From Nymphaea colorata (Eukaryota > Streptophyta > Magnoliopsida > Nymphaeales > Nymphaeaceae): a stretch of 64,000 nucleotides of DNA. The stretch spans positions 62,001 through 126,000 of the forward strand of contig NW_022204755.1 of the NCBI RefSeq assembly GCF_008831285.2, written 5' to 3'. Position numbers and translations under genes: made by a program. A model generated the notes under the pieces. It was not told the DNA's origin. It worked only from the letters and a program-made list of their open reading frames with translations, and did no database searches. Positions 33,090-44,640 of this stretch are shown in pieces (within the stretch, counting starts at the first letter, position 1; the number at the start of each line of letters is the position of its first letter).

Positions 33090-33325
33090 TGCTCTTCTTC
33101 CTTTCACATATTTATACTCTTTCTGTACATAATCAATTTTTTTACTAGCATAAAAGAATATTTTCTGTTACAACCAAATCATGCCTTCAACCTTCTATAG
33201 AATTTCACATGCGTGGCAAGGAATACCACAATTCAATTTTACAGCTTTACAATAGGTGTAAAAAAACAAAGTTAATATCACACAGATTTAAGAATTCATT
33301 TTCATTTTCCATAACAGATTCCAAG
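33090..33325 (-). repeat. Solo or truncated LTR of the Copia-2/3 family
   Basis: On the minus strand it starts TGTTATGGAAAATGAAAATG at 33325 and matches 29243-29030 down to GAAGAAGAGCATGATGC, where the 28-bp array would begin. No element genes follow, so it is a solo or truncated LTR. Confidence 0.7.
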
Positions 33326-33515
33326 AGGCAGAATGCCGTACCGTTCTTTCATTTGAGCTTCATAGCCTCCTGGAGGTTGGAAATTGGTAAGTCATACCTT
33401 CTCCACTAAATATCTTGAGAAGACAACGACGACATTGATGATGGTGGAGTTGGCAACAACAAGCTCATGAGGAGGCCCACGACACACTTTACACTTAACA
33501 GAGGAAATAAACTCT
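33326..33515 (-). repeat. Shared flank upstream of LTR, copy 3 (first part)
   Basis: Matches 29244-29440. It contains the third TPR-like fragment (33340-33475) with frame DLPISNLQEAMKLK and stop. It breaks off at about 33515 and resumes at 34865-35090 (second part), separated by 1.35 kb of unrelated DNA. Confidence 0.75.
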
Positions 33516-34864
33516 TAACAGAGCAAGCTGCTCAAGGTCACGTTCAGGGGAAGGAAATTAGTGAGAGACCCTTCTTTCCTCCTCTTCCCCAGTTGATCCC
33601 ACTTGTTCACCACATCCGTCATGCATATATGCATGGTTTCTTTTTGTAGTAGAGGATGTTTTTTTTAACAGCAGAATGTAAAATGTATTTAGATGTAGTT
33701 AACTAGTAAAATAATTATATGGAGAGTGAAAAATATGTTTTTTTTTAAATTATATGGCAATTATCCATGGTACACTTCTTCCCATGCATCTATTCAAGAA
33801 AGCAGTAGAGGAGTGCTTCTCATTTCTTCAGTTTCACCAAAGGAACGACTATTCAATCTATATATATGGTATGCAGACAAAAGTTTTCAATGATCATTGT
33901 TATTTTTTAATCGATAAAAATATGTATCTTTATGACATATAGGATATGCTAGCTTCTTCTTATGCTGAAAATTTGTTTATCGTTAGACACTAATTACTAA
34001 TTGCATCATCAGTTTCTATACCAACATCTGACAATAATTTTAATTCAAAGCGGCTGCAAATAGACATTTACTTTTTCTCCAAAAAAATTTGGCCCAAAAT
34101 TAGCAATGATCACCTTGGCTTCTTTTGTTGAAGAGAAGAAAATCTTTTAGAAGTTCCTGAAGATCCAAAAAGCGAAGGAAAAACAGGCTGCTAAGAGTTA
34201 ACACTTCCAGTTGGTACAAAATCTTGATTTAGTTGACGGCGAACATCTTGGTGTTGATGAGCGTTGCAACGAGTGATTTGTTTCTCAGACAACAGTTGGA
34301 AATGCATTAGTTACATGCAGCTTTGCATTTTGACGACATTTCATGGCTGTTTATGTTGGTTTTAATTTTATTTACCCTATACAGTTGTCTTGCTGCTGCC
34401 TCTTTCGGATGTTCAAACAACTGCTGACGTCTTTGTGGGGCGACACTCCCTTGGGAAGAGTGTTTGAGTGTAGTGCAAATAAGTTGACACATTCTGATAT
34501 TATGAGATTGTTAAATCCCTCAGTTTGTGCTCCACACAGCAAAGATAGTGATTGTATGATAAGAATAACACGGTAACAATTATCTGTTTGTGACAAAGTT
34601 TTCTGAGTTCTCTTGGTTAGGTACCATATGTTTCTTTTTTTTTTTACTAATAAGCAATGTGGTATAATCTGAAAGAAAAGTACGATTTCTTAATAAAACA
34701 ACCAAAAGATAACTAGTGTTGTGTTTGTTTTATCATGAATCTTAGATCCGCAGTGGTTTAAAGGATCTCATATCCATGAATTTGAGATGGACTGCCCCCT
34801 CCCTTTTCAATATGCCATAAATTCATGGTTTTTAACATGAATTTAAAATTTATGCTATTGACAT
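33516..34864. other. 1.35-kb insertion or replacement between halves of the flank
   Basis: Unrelated to the flank on either side. It holds the exon-like ORF at 34385-34572, another possibly genic stretch around 34120-34300 in no clear frame, and AT-rich sequence. No terminal repeats were identified. Confidence 0.5.
34385..34572 (+). pseudogene. Orphan exon-like ORF; host gene unknown
   Basis: The frame is preceded by a good splice acceptor (CCCTATACAG) and ends at a GT donor (ACACG, then GTAACA). It reads LSCCCLFRMFKQLLTSLWGD, TPLGRVFECSANKLTHSDIM, RLLNPSVCAPHSKDSDCMIR, ITR. It has a protein-like composition, unlike the low-complexity chance frames nearby. Length 188 bp. No neighbouring exon was found within the window, so it may be one exon of a gene with very long introns or a captured fragment. 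I do not recognise the family. Confidence 0.35.
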
Positions 34865-35090
34865 CCTAAGTACCCCTCAAAATGGGCTAGGGAGCCAGTG
34901 GGCAGGGGGCAGGTGGGCCACTTGTCATTTTGTTAAAGGCTACGGACCGTGCATGTAACCTGATCTTGTGGGTATTGACTAAAAAATGCAGCTATAAAAG
35001 CAAGAAGGCATATGAACAAAATATCACTTGGAGTAGATCTAGAGGTGGCCTAAACCTCGTCACGTGCTCGACCAAGTTTGTCTTGGTTTC
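34865..35090 (-). repeat. Shared flank upstream of LTR, copy 3 (second part)
   Basis: Matches 29590-29810 and the complement of 10490-10690: GGGCTAGGGAGCCAGTGGGC, CACTTGTCATTTTGTTAAAG and AATGCAGCTATAAAAGCAAG occur in the same order. Confidence 0.8.
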
Positions 35091-35589
35091 AGAATAACCG
35101 TTCATGCATCTGAACCTTGATATGTCAAAGGTGTAGGACAAAGTTAAATGGAACTTCATTAGGAAATCCCTACACCATCTTGGTTTTTGTGATAATTGGG
35201 TTTCTAAGGTAATGATTTTGGAGAAACAAACATATGCTCTCATTATTAAAGGAATAAATGAAGTTTTTTTTTTATAGTCAGGGGGGCTTCATCACGGAGA
35301 TGCCCAGTCTTTCTATCATTTATCCGTACGAAAATACTAGAAGAGGATCATATGAGGCCAACTCATCCCAGTTGGCCTTGAATTTCATATAGTATGCTGA
35401 TATAGAAATGCATCTTCATTACACAGACTAATCACAATCTTAATTTGAAAATTGTGTGGTACTTTGGTAAAAGCATTCTTGTAAATGTAATTGTACTTTT
35501 CTCTATATGGCAGTATATATAACACTATCTTCTATTTTATGAGATAATGAGTTGATGATCTAGAACAAGAGCATACAATTGTAATAAGA

Positions 35590-36256
35590 TCTCAACAAAA
35601 AATTTAGAGAAAAAACTTCAACCATAGGCAATGAACCATTAATGAATCATATTTTGTTTTTAGTGACAAGTGCCATTATCATTGGCCATGTCCAAGTGCC
35701 ATAGCTATTACCACTAAGATGCTAATTCACCAACAAATCTCATGGGTTGTCCAAATGATGCATCAAATAAGGGACGTCAAATTCTATGTTGATGTCAAAC
35801 AAAGTATTTGAGCTAGAGGTGATTGGGTCTCTAGTAAGCGAATTCATATTTGCATTTGTTTTTGCCATATGTTGACCAAGATGAAAGTAATAACCACATA
35901 GCGGTCAATAATATACCAAGATCATGCTCAAAGAAAAAGTGCTTAGAGCTCTGATACCATAATAAAATCAAAACTACGTATGGTGGAAAACAAAACACAA
36001 GTGAAACAGAGTGAAATAGGGTATCAAAGCAAAACAGAAAGCACATACACATGCGATCGAGAGGCTAAAATAGCACTTCCTTGGTCACTAAACTCTTATA
36101 GTGTGCAAGAAGTTTGTTGAGAAGAATCAAATGATATCTGTCCTAATTACAATAAATGCCTTTATAAACGACTAATAAAACTATTTTTTGCTATTTACAA
36201 TTAAACTTATCTACTAGTAATTATCCTTATCTTAATAGAAAGTATTCTGCACAACA
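35590..36256 (-). mobile_element. Copia-5: LTR, primer binding site and gag start only
   Basis: On the minus strand an LTR-like segment starts TGTTGTGCAGAATAC at 36256 and ends near 35981. A perfect primer binding site TGGTATCAGAGC lies at 35948-35959. The gag start MAKTNANMNSLTRDP follows at about 35866, then PYLMHHLDNP, stop, GNSYGTWTWPMIMALVTKNK. Sequence below 35590 is not recognisable. No protease, integrase or RT was seen. Confidence 0.75.
35948..35959 (-). promoter_or_regulatory. Primer binding site of Copia-5
   Basis: TGGTATCAGAGC on the minus strand, a perfect match to the initiator Met-tRNA site. Confidence 0.9.
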
Positions 36257-36859
36257 GTTCTCCACTACCAAATCCCTCTAGCGATTCCAGCAGATGAACA
36301 AACTTTCACGTAACTTCTGATTGTGCCACAACAGGCTAACAATTACGAGTCCTCATAGGACTACATGCATTATTTAGAAAGGAAAAATTTTAAATATGCT
36401 TAAAGATTTGAAATGGCAAACAACCACATTTTGTAAGATGGCCATTAAAACATATTTCTGTATTTTGTTTTTTGCCTTCAAAATAACATCAACATTTCTC
36501 AACAGATTCATTACATAATTACTAGCCTATCTTGATTTATCATACCACACAAAATTTGAAATTGTAGTATGATAAGAACTAGCAAATAAAGATTCAAACA
36601 TATGGGATTGGTCCACTTTATCCCAGCCACTTGCCCGTTTATCCATTAGCTAGACATACATATTGTCTTTACTGCTTCCCCTCTCCAAACTGCATTTTCT
36701 TGTTCATCTCATCCTCAACCCCAAAAAAAAAAAGATTTGTTAACTCAATATTGCACTTCTTACCTTTGCATACATTAGATATGGATAGAAGATTTTACTT
36801 TATTTCTAAAACATGGTCATGGGTTAATAGAAACCTCTTATTTTTGAATTGATTTGCCT

Positions 36860-37480
36860 TAATTTGTCGTTGGGGCGTTCACATCATTGCCTACCATGAC
36901 ACCAACTAAACCAAAACACTCATATTTGGCATCAAACATAGACCTATAGTCGCAACATGATGCACAGTACTTGTATTTGGATGTCATTGATTGTCTTGCT
37001 TTGACTTCATAGTCATTTCCGTGAATGCCTCTAGTAAATTCCAGCAATCTTGGCCATTTGATTCCTCCTACCACAAAATTGGCCAATTACTTGACTTTTC
37101 TATCCATAATGAACTTGGATATATACCTTTTCCTACACTCTAGAATCATTTATCACCTCTACTACAACCTCTACCTTTGCCAAGGTCACACCTATTTTGA
37201 GCAAAGAAGGCAACCATTAATCACTTCCCATGATTTATGAGAATATCATGTATTTCCCAGAATGAAGGAAGAGATTTTGAAGTTGTCATAGTTATACAAA
37301 ACCTTTATATTCATTTCCTAAGCCACTATGTACATGCATATATAACTAAGACATCCTCCTTTATAACTTCAACAACTAAACTAAGTGAATCAGTTAGAAA
37401 CATCAAATGGTTGAGAAAGTCAACCACGGATTCTTCACAGTTAGACACATTTTGGCAATCGTGGTTGAGCTGAAGAATTT
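36860..37480 (-). pseudogene. Copia-6: decayed copia gag fragment
   Basis: Minus-strand 37430-37330 reads VDFLNHLMFLTDSLSLVVEV and IKEDVLVIYAC, matching the late gag block of plant copia (L-x-x-x-x-D-x-L-x-x-x-G-x-x-I-x-x-x-D-L-V). Then come GKGRGCSRGD and NGQDCWNLLEAF where the knuckle would be, and HVATIGLCLMPNMSVLV near 36930. Many stops. The call rests on pattern resemblance. Confidence 0.45.
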
Positions 37481-37949
37481 GTAAATTGGATTATGAGACA
37501 AATGCTTTCTTAAGGAATATAAGGCTTGTGATGGATAATTTGGCTGAGCACCAATTCTTTTCCGTTACATTTTCTTTTTTGGCTTGTTTGCGGATTGCAT
37601 TTGACATTTTTGAATGATGTACTTTGATCATTTTGCACTTCATAGCACACCTTCACTTGAATTATAACATGAATAAAATACTGAAGTGTTTTTCTAAGTT
37701 GGTCTTTCCAAGCACACCTTCACTTGGGGGCACTACGTACACAAGTTATACTAACCATATTACTACATATTTTAGCAGTTTGGCCTATATGTCAACCAAA
37801 ATAAGAGTCATCTTCAACAAATCTGCCGTTGCAATTAATCTTTCCCACTTTCACTACCTACTTTAGGTTTAGATTCCAAGACAATCCCCCTAGTCTGCCT
37901 TTCTCTCATGTGGTCTCTCTCTTCGCTCCTTTTCCGTGCATTCCCTACA

Positions 37950-38693
37950 AAGATTTGATTGGTGGCAATTTCTGCTACCCCAGTATGATTTTATAATTGA
38001 TCTGGTCAAAAGGGTACACCATTCTTTACCAGACGCTCTCACCAGAGAATGCAAGATGATGAGATCTACTGAAAGGCAATGGGAAGATTGGCTGGTTGAC
38101 ACACCAGAGCGTAGATGGAAGGTCTATCAAAAAACTAGAAAACTTTATCCAGAATTTACAGTTGCAGCAGAACGCAGATATCCAAATCTGGATTTCTACT
38201 ACATAGTTGCATGATGAATTACTTGCATTGTCAATAACCTCAAATGGACCTCATTCGAAACAAAAATTTTGTTATGGGCCATTAAGAAAACTATACTGGA
38301 TAATCTAATACTCCATCGACGGCAATTATGCTAACAATGTCTTTAGAGACTTTTTAAATTTTGTTGCAGGTCCAAAATGGGAAGAAGCACTGTGCTGAAA
38401 ATTTTAAAGAATCAATTTTGTTGATTATCTAGAAGTTGCAGTCTTTCAAGATGAAGAACTCATGTACAAAAATATTCCAAAAACAAGAGTTTGAAGAAAG
38501 CTATACGACACTAGAGCAAATCACAAAGGAGATGCGCAAGTGCCAGAATTGTCGGGTCCAGACAAAAGGCTTCTGCCTCCACCATGAATTTGCAGTACGA
38601 TTATATTGGAATCCGAGGCGGAAAGTAGCGAAACAAAAGAATGAAGACAAAACTCCAACCAGAATATATTCAGAGCGAAAAGCAACACAATGA
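37950..38693 (+). pseudogene. Caulimovirid-like endogenous fragment (RNase H end and downstream)
   Basis: 37936-38214 carries FDWWQFLLPQYDFIIDLVKR and SLPDALTREC, the conserved end of RNase H in caulimovirids and Ty3 elements. No integrase follows; instead comes WEDWLVDTPERRWKVYQKTR, which favours an endogenous pararetrovirus over Ty3-gypsy. A second open stretch (38436-38693) has Cys/His spacing C-x2-C-x8-C-x2-H (CQNC, CLHH). Frames are broken between the two, and upstream RT is absent. It is a short dead relic; genus not assignable. Confidence 0.45.
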
Positions 38694-38901
38694 ATCATCT
38701 GTCACCTTCCGATTATTGCACCGAAAGCAAGATAATGATTCATGAGTCATTTTTGTGTTATTTTGATCATTGTACCCTCGTTAGCTGGCGAATCATGAAA
38801 AGATTGCCAAAGCACTATTTTCTTTTGTAAAGTATAGGTCAGTGCGTATTACTCTTGTCAAACGAATTTATTCGTTGAATTATTGTACTATCAAGTTTTG
38901 T

Positions 38902-38909
38902 GTATAAAT
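38902..38909 (+). promoter_or_regulatory. TATA-like element after the caulimovirid-like fragment
   Basis: GTATAAATG follows an AT-rich stretch with ATGATTCATGAGTCAT at about 38735. Position after the polyprotein end would suit a pararetroviral promoter, but this is inference only. Confidence 0.25.
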
Positions 38910-39445
38910 GATTAACACCGAGCCCCTAGCCAGGCATTGGTCTTTTGCCAGCAATTTCTTGCCTTACTTCTCATTTTCCCTTTGCCATGGGCAGAGAGAG
39001 ACACGATGTTTGACTATGTATCGCCTTTGCAAACATTGGGTTTCAGTATCTAGTGGTAATCCTTTAGTGGTTGTTACATCCATATTAATTGATTTAGTGG
39101 ATTTAAATCACAAGTTTGAATGAAAATGAACGAAATTCAAGTTATTCAATTGGTCATTTAAAGTTAATCTAATGTATTTCACTTGTTATTATATCTATAA
39201 TAAATGATTAAAATCACAAGTATATGTGGATATAAATGGGATCTATGCATTACTTTGATCCCTTGTAGTTTGCCCAATGAGTTGAACTTGTTGTTACATC
39301 TATAGTGAATGATCTAAGAGATTGAAATTACAAGTTTGTAACAATAAGAGTGAGATTTAAGTGATTCATCAGATCACACATACTCAATTGAGTTTGGTAC
39401 CTTGTAGTTAATCCAAAGAGTTGAACTTGTTATTACATTTATAGT

Positions 39446-42400
39446 TGTACCAATACGAGTGAGATTTAAGTGATTCTAATGAATGCATTAAATGATTGAA
39501 ATCACAAGTTCATATGTATATAAATGAGATCCATTGATACCAATGGGATCTATGCATTACTTGGATCCCTTGTAGTTAGTCCAATGAGTTGAACTTGTTG
39601 TCACATCCAAAGTGAACAATATACTACATTAAAATCACAAATTTGAATCAATACAAGTGAGATTTAAGTGATTCATATGATCAAACATACTTTATTGAAT
39701 GTACTTAACTTATTGTTATATCCATGTTAAATTATTTAGTAGATTGAAATCACAGGCTTGCATGAAAATGAATGAGATTTGAATGATTCATTCGGTGCCC
39801 TATTGTTAACCGAATGTGTTTCACTTGTTAAGCACATTCAATTAAATTACAAGAGAAACACATTAGGTTAACTATATGACACCAAATGAAACACCTATTA
39901 AGCACATCCGTATTAAGAATCATTATCAATTCAATAACAAGTAAAACACATTAGGTTAACCATAAGACACCAACTGAATCACTCGAATCTCATTCATTTT
40001 CAAAAAAACTTGTGATTTCGATCTACTAAATCATTTAATATAAATGTAACAACAAGTTAAACACATTCAATTAAGTATGCATGATCATACGAATCACTTA
40101 AATCTCACTTGTATTGGTACAAACATGTGATTTCAATACTTTAGAACATTCTCTATAGATGTAACAACAAATTCAACTAATCGGACTAATTACACGCATT
40201 CAAAGTAATGCATAGATCCCATTTGTATCCATATTAACTTGCGATTTCAATCATTTAAATAATTCATTATAGATGTAATAACAAGTGAAATACACTAGAT
40301 TAACTATAAGGGACCAATTTAATGACCTGACTCTCATTCATTTCCAAACGAACTTCTTATTTCAAGCCACTAAGTCATTCTCTATACATATGTTACAAAT
40401 GGCTACGCACACTCAATTAAATATAAGTGATCAAATATATGTAATAACAAGTGAAAATGAATCATTTAATCTCAATTAAATATAAGTGATCAAATATATG
40501 TAATAACAAGTGAAACACATTAGGTTACTTATAAGACACCAATTGAATCACTCAAATCTCATTCATTTTCATACAACCTATGATTTCAATATACAAAATC
40601 ATTTAATATAGACGTAACAACAAGTTAAGCACATTCAATTAAGTATGCGTGATCAAATGAATCACTTAAATCTCACTCGTATTGGCAAGAGTGATTGAGT
40701 GTGCGTATGGATACAAATGAATGAGATGTAACAACAAGTTCAACTTATTGAACAAACTACAAGGGATCAAACTAATCCATAGGTCTCCTTTACATCCATA
40801 TAAACTTGTGAGTTTTTATCGTTTAAATCGTTGATCATATATGTAATGACAAGTGAAACACATTAGGTTAATTATAAGACACCAAATGAATCACTCAAAT
40901 CTCGTTTATTTTCATACAAACCTGTGATTTCAATACACATAATCAAGCAATATGGATGTAACAACCAGTTAAGCACATTCAATTAAGTATGTGTGATCAT
41001 TTGAATCACTCAAATCGCACTTGTATTCATACGAACTTTTGATTTCAATCCTTTAGATCGTGCACAATAGTTGTAACAATAAATTCAACTCATCAGACTA
41101 AATACACGCGTTTGTATCCACATGAACTTGTGATTTCAATCATTTAAATCATTCATTATATATGTAATAACAAGTAAAATACATTTGATTAACTATAAGG
41201 GACCAATTTAACGACCCGACTCTCATTCATTTCCAGACGAACTTCTGGTATCAAAGCCACTAAGTCATTCTATACATATGTAAGAAATGACCACGCACAT
41301 TCAATTAAATACAAGTGATCAATGATATGTAACAAGTGAAAATGAATCACTTAATCTCTCAATTAATTATAAGTGATCAAATATATGTAATAACAAGTGA
41401 AACACATTAGGTTACTTATAAGACACCAATTGAATCACTAAAATCTCATTCATTTTCATACAAACCTATGGTTTTAATCTACTAAATCATTTAATATAGA
41501 CGTAACAACATGTTAAACACATTCAATTACGTAGGTGTGATCAAATGAATCACTTAAATCCCACTCGTATTGATACGAACTTGTGATTTCAATTCCTTAC
41601 ATCGATTACCATAGATGTAAGATCTAGTTCAACTTATTGAACTAACTACAAGGGATCAAACTAATGCATATGTCTCCTTTATATCCACATAAACTTGTAA
41701 GTTTTAATCATTTAAATCATTGATCATAGATGTAATAACAAGTGAAACACAATATGTTAACTACAAGACACCAAATGAATCACTTGAATCTCATTCATTT
41801 TCGCACAAACTTGTGATTTCAATCAACTAAATCATTTATTATGGACGTAACAACAAGTTAAACACATTCAATTAAGTATGCACGATTATACGAATCACTT
41901 AAATCTCACTTGTATTGGTACGAACAAGTGATTTCAATACTTTAGAACGTTCCCTATAGATGTAACAACAAATTCAACTCATCGGACTAACTACACGTGT
42001 ACAAATATAGTGACTTCAACCATTTGTATCCATATAAAATTGTGATTTCAATCATTTAAATAATTCATTATATATGTAATAACAAGTGAAATACATTTGA
42101 TTAACTATAAGGGACCAATTTAACGACCCGACTCTCATTCATTAACAAATGGACTTCTTATTTCAAGGCACTAAGTCATTCTATACGTATGTAACAAATG
42201 GTAACGCACATTCAATTAAATATAAGTTATCAAATGTATGTAAGAACAAGTGAAAATAAATCACATAATCTCTCAATGAAATATAAGTGACCAAACATAT
42301 ATAATAACAAGGGAAACACATTAAGTTACCTGTAAGACACCAAATGAATCACTCAAATCCCATTCATTTTCATATACACCTATGATTTCAATTTACTAAA

Positions 42401-44640
42401 TCATTTAATCTAAATGTAACAACAAGTTAAGTACATTCAATTAAATATGCATGATCAAACGAATCACTTAAACCCACTCGTATTGATATGAACTTGTGCA
42501 TCAATCACTATAGATGTAACAACATGTTCAACTTATTGAACAAACAAAAAAGGATCAAACTAATGCATAGGTGTCCTTTATATCCATATAAACTTGGGAG
42601 TTTTAATTATTTAAATCATTGATCATATATATAATAACGAGTGAAACACATTAGGTTAATTATAAGACACCAAATGAATCACTCAAATCTCATTTATTTT
42701 CATACAAACCTGTGATTTCAATAAACATAATCAAGCAATATGGATGTAACAACCAGTTAAGCACCTTCAATTAAGTATGTGTGATCATTTGAATCACTTT
42801 AATCGCACTTGTATTGATTCGAACTTTTGATTTCAATCCTTTAGATCGTGCACTATAGTTGTAACAATAAATTCAACTCATCAGACTAAATACACGCGTT
42901 TGTATCCACTTGAACTTGTGATTTCAATCATTTAAATCATTCATTATATATGTAATAACAAGTGAAATACATTTGATTAACTATAAGGGACCAGTTTTAA
43001 CGACCCGACTCTCATTCATTTCCAGACGAACTTCTGGTATCAAAGCCACTAAGTCATTCTATACATATGCAAGAAATGGCAACGCACATTCAATTAAATA
43101 CAAGTGATCAATGATATGTAACAAGTGAAAATGAATCACTTAATCTCTCAATTAATTATAAGTGATCAAATATATCTAATAACAAGTGAAACACATTAGG
43201 TTACTTATAAGACACCAATTGAATCACTCAAATCTCATTCATTTTCGTACAAACCTATGGTTTTAATCTACTAAATCATTTAATATAGACGTAACAACAA
43301 GTTAAACACATTCAATTACGTAGGTGTGATCAAATGAATCACTTAAATCCCACTCGTATTGATACGAACTTGTGATTTCAATTCCTTACATCGATTACCA
43401 TAGATGTCAGAACTAGTTCAACTTATTGAACTAACTACAAGGGATCAAACTAATGCATAGGTCTCCTTTATATCCATATAAACATGTAAGTTTTAATCAT
43501 TTAAATCATTGATCATAGGTGTAATAACAAGTGAAACACAATAGGTTAACTACAAGACACCAAATGAATCACTCGAATCTCATTCATTTTCGCACAAACT
43601 TGTGATTTCAATCAACTAAATCATTTATTATGGACTTTACAACAAGTTAAACACATTCAATTAAGTATGCATGATTATACAAATCACTTAAATCTCACTT
43701 GTATTGGTACGAACATGTGATTTCAATACTTTAGAACGTTCCCTATAGATGTAACAACAAATTCAACTCATCGGACTAACTACACGTGTACAAATATAGT
43801 GACTTCAACCATTTGTATCCATATAAACTTGTGATTTCAATCATTTAAATCATTCATTATATATGTAATAACAAGTGAAATACATTTGATTAACTATAAG
43901 GGACCAATTTAACGACCCGACTCTCATTCATTTCCAAACGGACTTCTTATTTCAAGGCACTAAGTCATTCTATACGTATGTAACAAATGGTAACGCATAT
44001 TCAATTAAATATAAGTTATTAAATGTATGTAAGAACAAGTGAAAATGAATCACATAATCTCTCAATGAAATATAAGTGATCAAACATAGATCATAACAAG
44101 GGAAACACATTAAGTTACCTGTAAAACACCAAATGAATCACTCAAATCCCATTCATTTTCATATAAACCTATGATTTCAATTTACTAAATCATTTAATAT
44201 AAACGTAACAACAAGATAAGTACATTCAATTAAATATGCGTGATCAAACAAATCACTTAAACCCACTCGTATTGATATGAACTTGTGCATCAATCACTAT
44301 TGTTGTAACAACATGTTCAACTTATTGAACAAACAAAAAATGATCAAACTAATGCATAAGTCTCCTTTATATCCATATAAACTTGTGAGTTTTAATTATT
44401 TAAATTATTGATCATAGATGTAATAACAAATGAAACACGTTAGATTAACTATAAGACACCAAATGAATCACTCAATCTCATCATTTTTACAACTGTGATT
44501 CGATTTACTAATCAAGCAACATTGATGTAACAACAAGTTAAGTACATTCAATTAAGTATGTGTGATCATTTGAATCACTTAAATCGCACTTGTATTGATA
44601 CGAACTTGTAATTTCAATCCTTTAGATCGTGCACTATAGT
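39446..44640. repeat. Satellite higher-order unit 1 (5.19 kb, with extra 1.79-kb duplication)
   Basis: Starts GTACCAATACGAGTGAGATT as do the other units. It is longer than the standard unit because a 1.79-kb block is present twice: markers at 41212/43001, 42122/43912 and 41944/43736 are each 1.79 kb apart. Confidence 0.8.
39805..39872. repeat. Satellite hairpin 1 (imperfect)
   Basis: 24-bp arms 39805-39828 and 39849-39872 around a 20-base loop, with about two mismatches. Marks the switch from reverse to forward monomers. Confidence 0.9.

Noticed and set aside
32820-33200. 126-residue frame overlapping the solo LTR
   Set aside because: Its C-terminal third is LTR sequence read on the wrong strand, and the remainder overlaps an equally long frame on the other strand. 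No domain was seen.
37950-38214. Ty3-gypsy RNase H
   Set aside because: The motif fits, but no integrase or chromodomain follows where Ty3-gypsy has one. Kept as caulimovirid-like with modest confidence.
40285-40479. Conserved ORF-like frames in the satellite (40285, 45480, 52357; each starts MKYTRLT)
   Set aside because: They recur because the satellite unit recurs. The frames shift and stop between copies and the composition is that of the AT-rich monomer.
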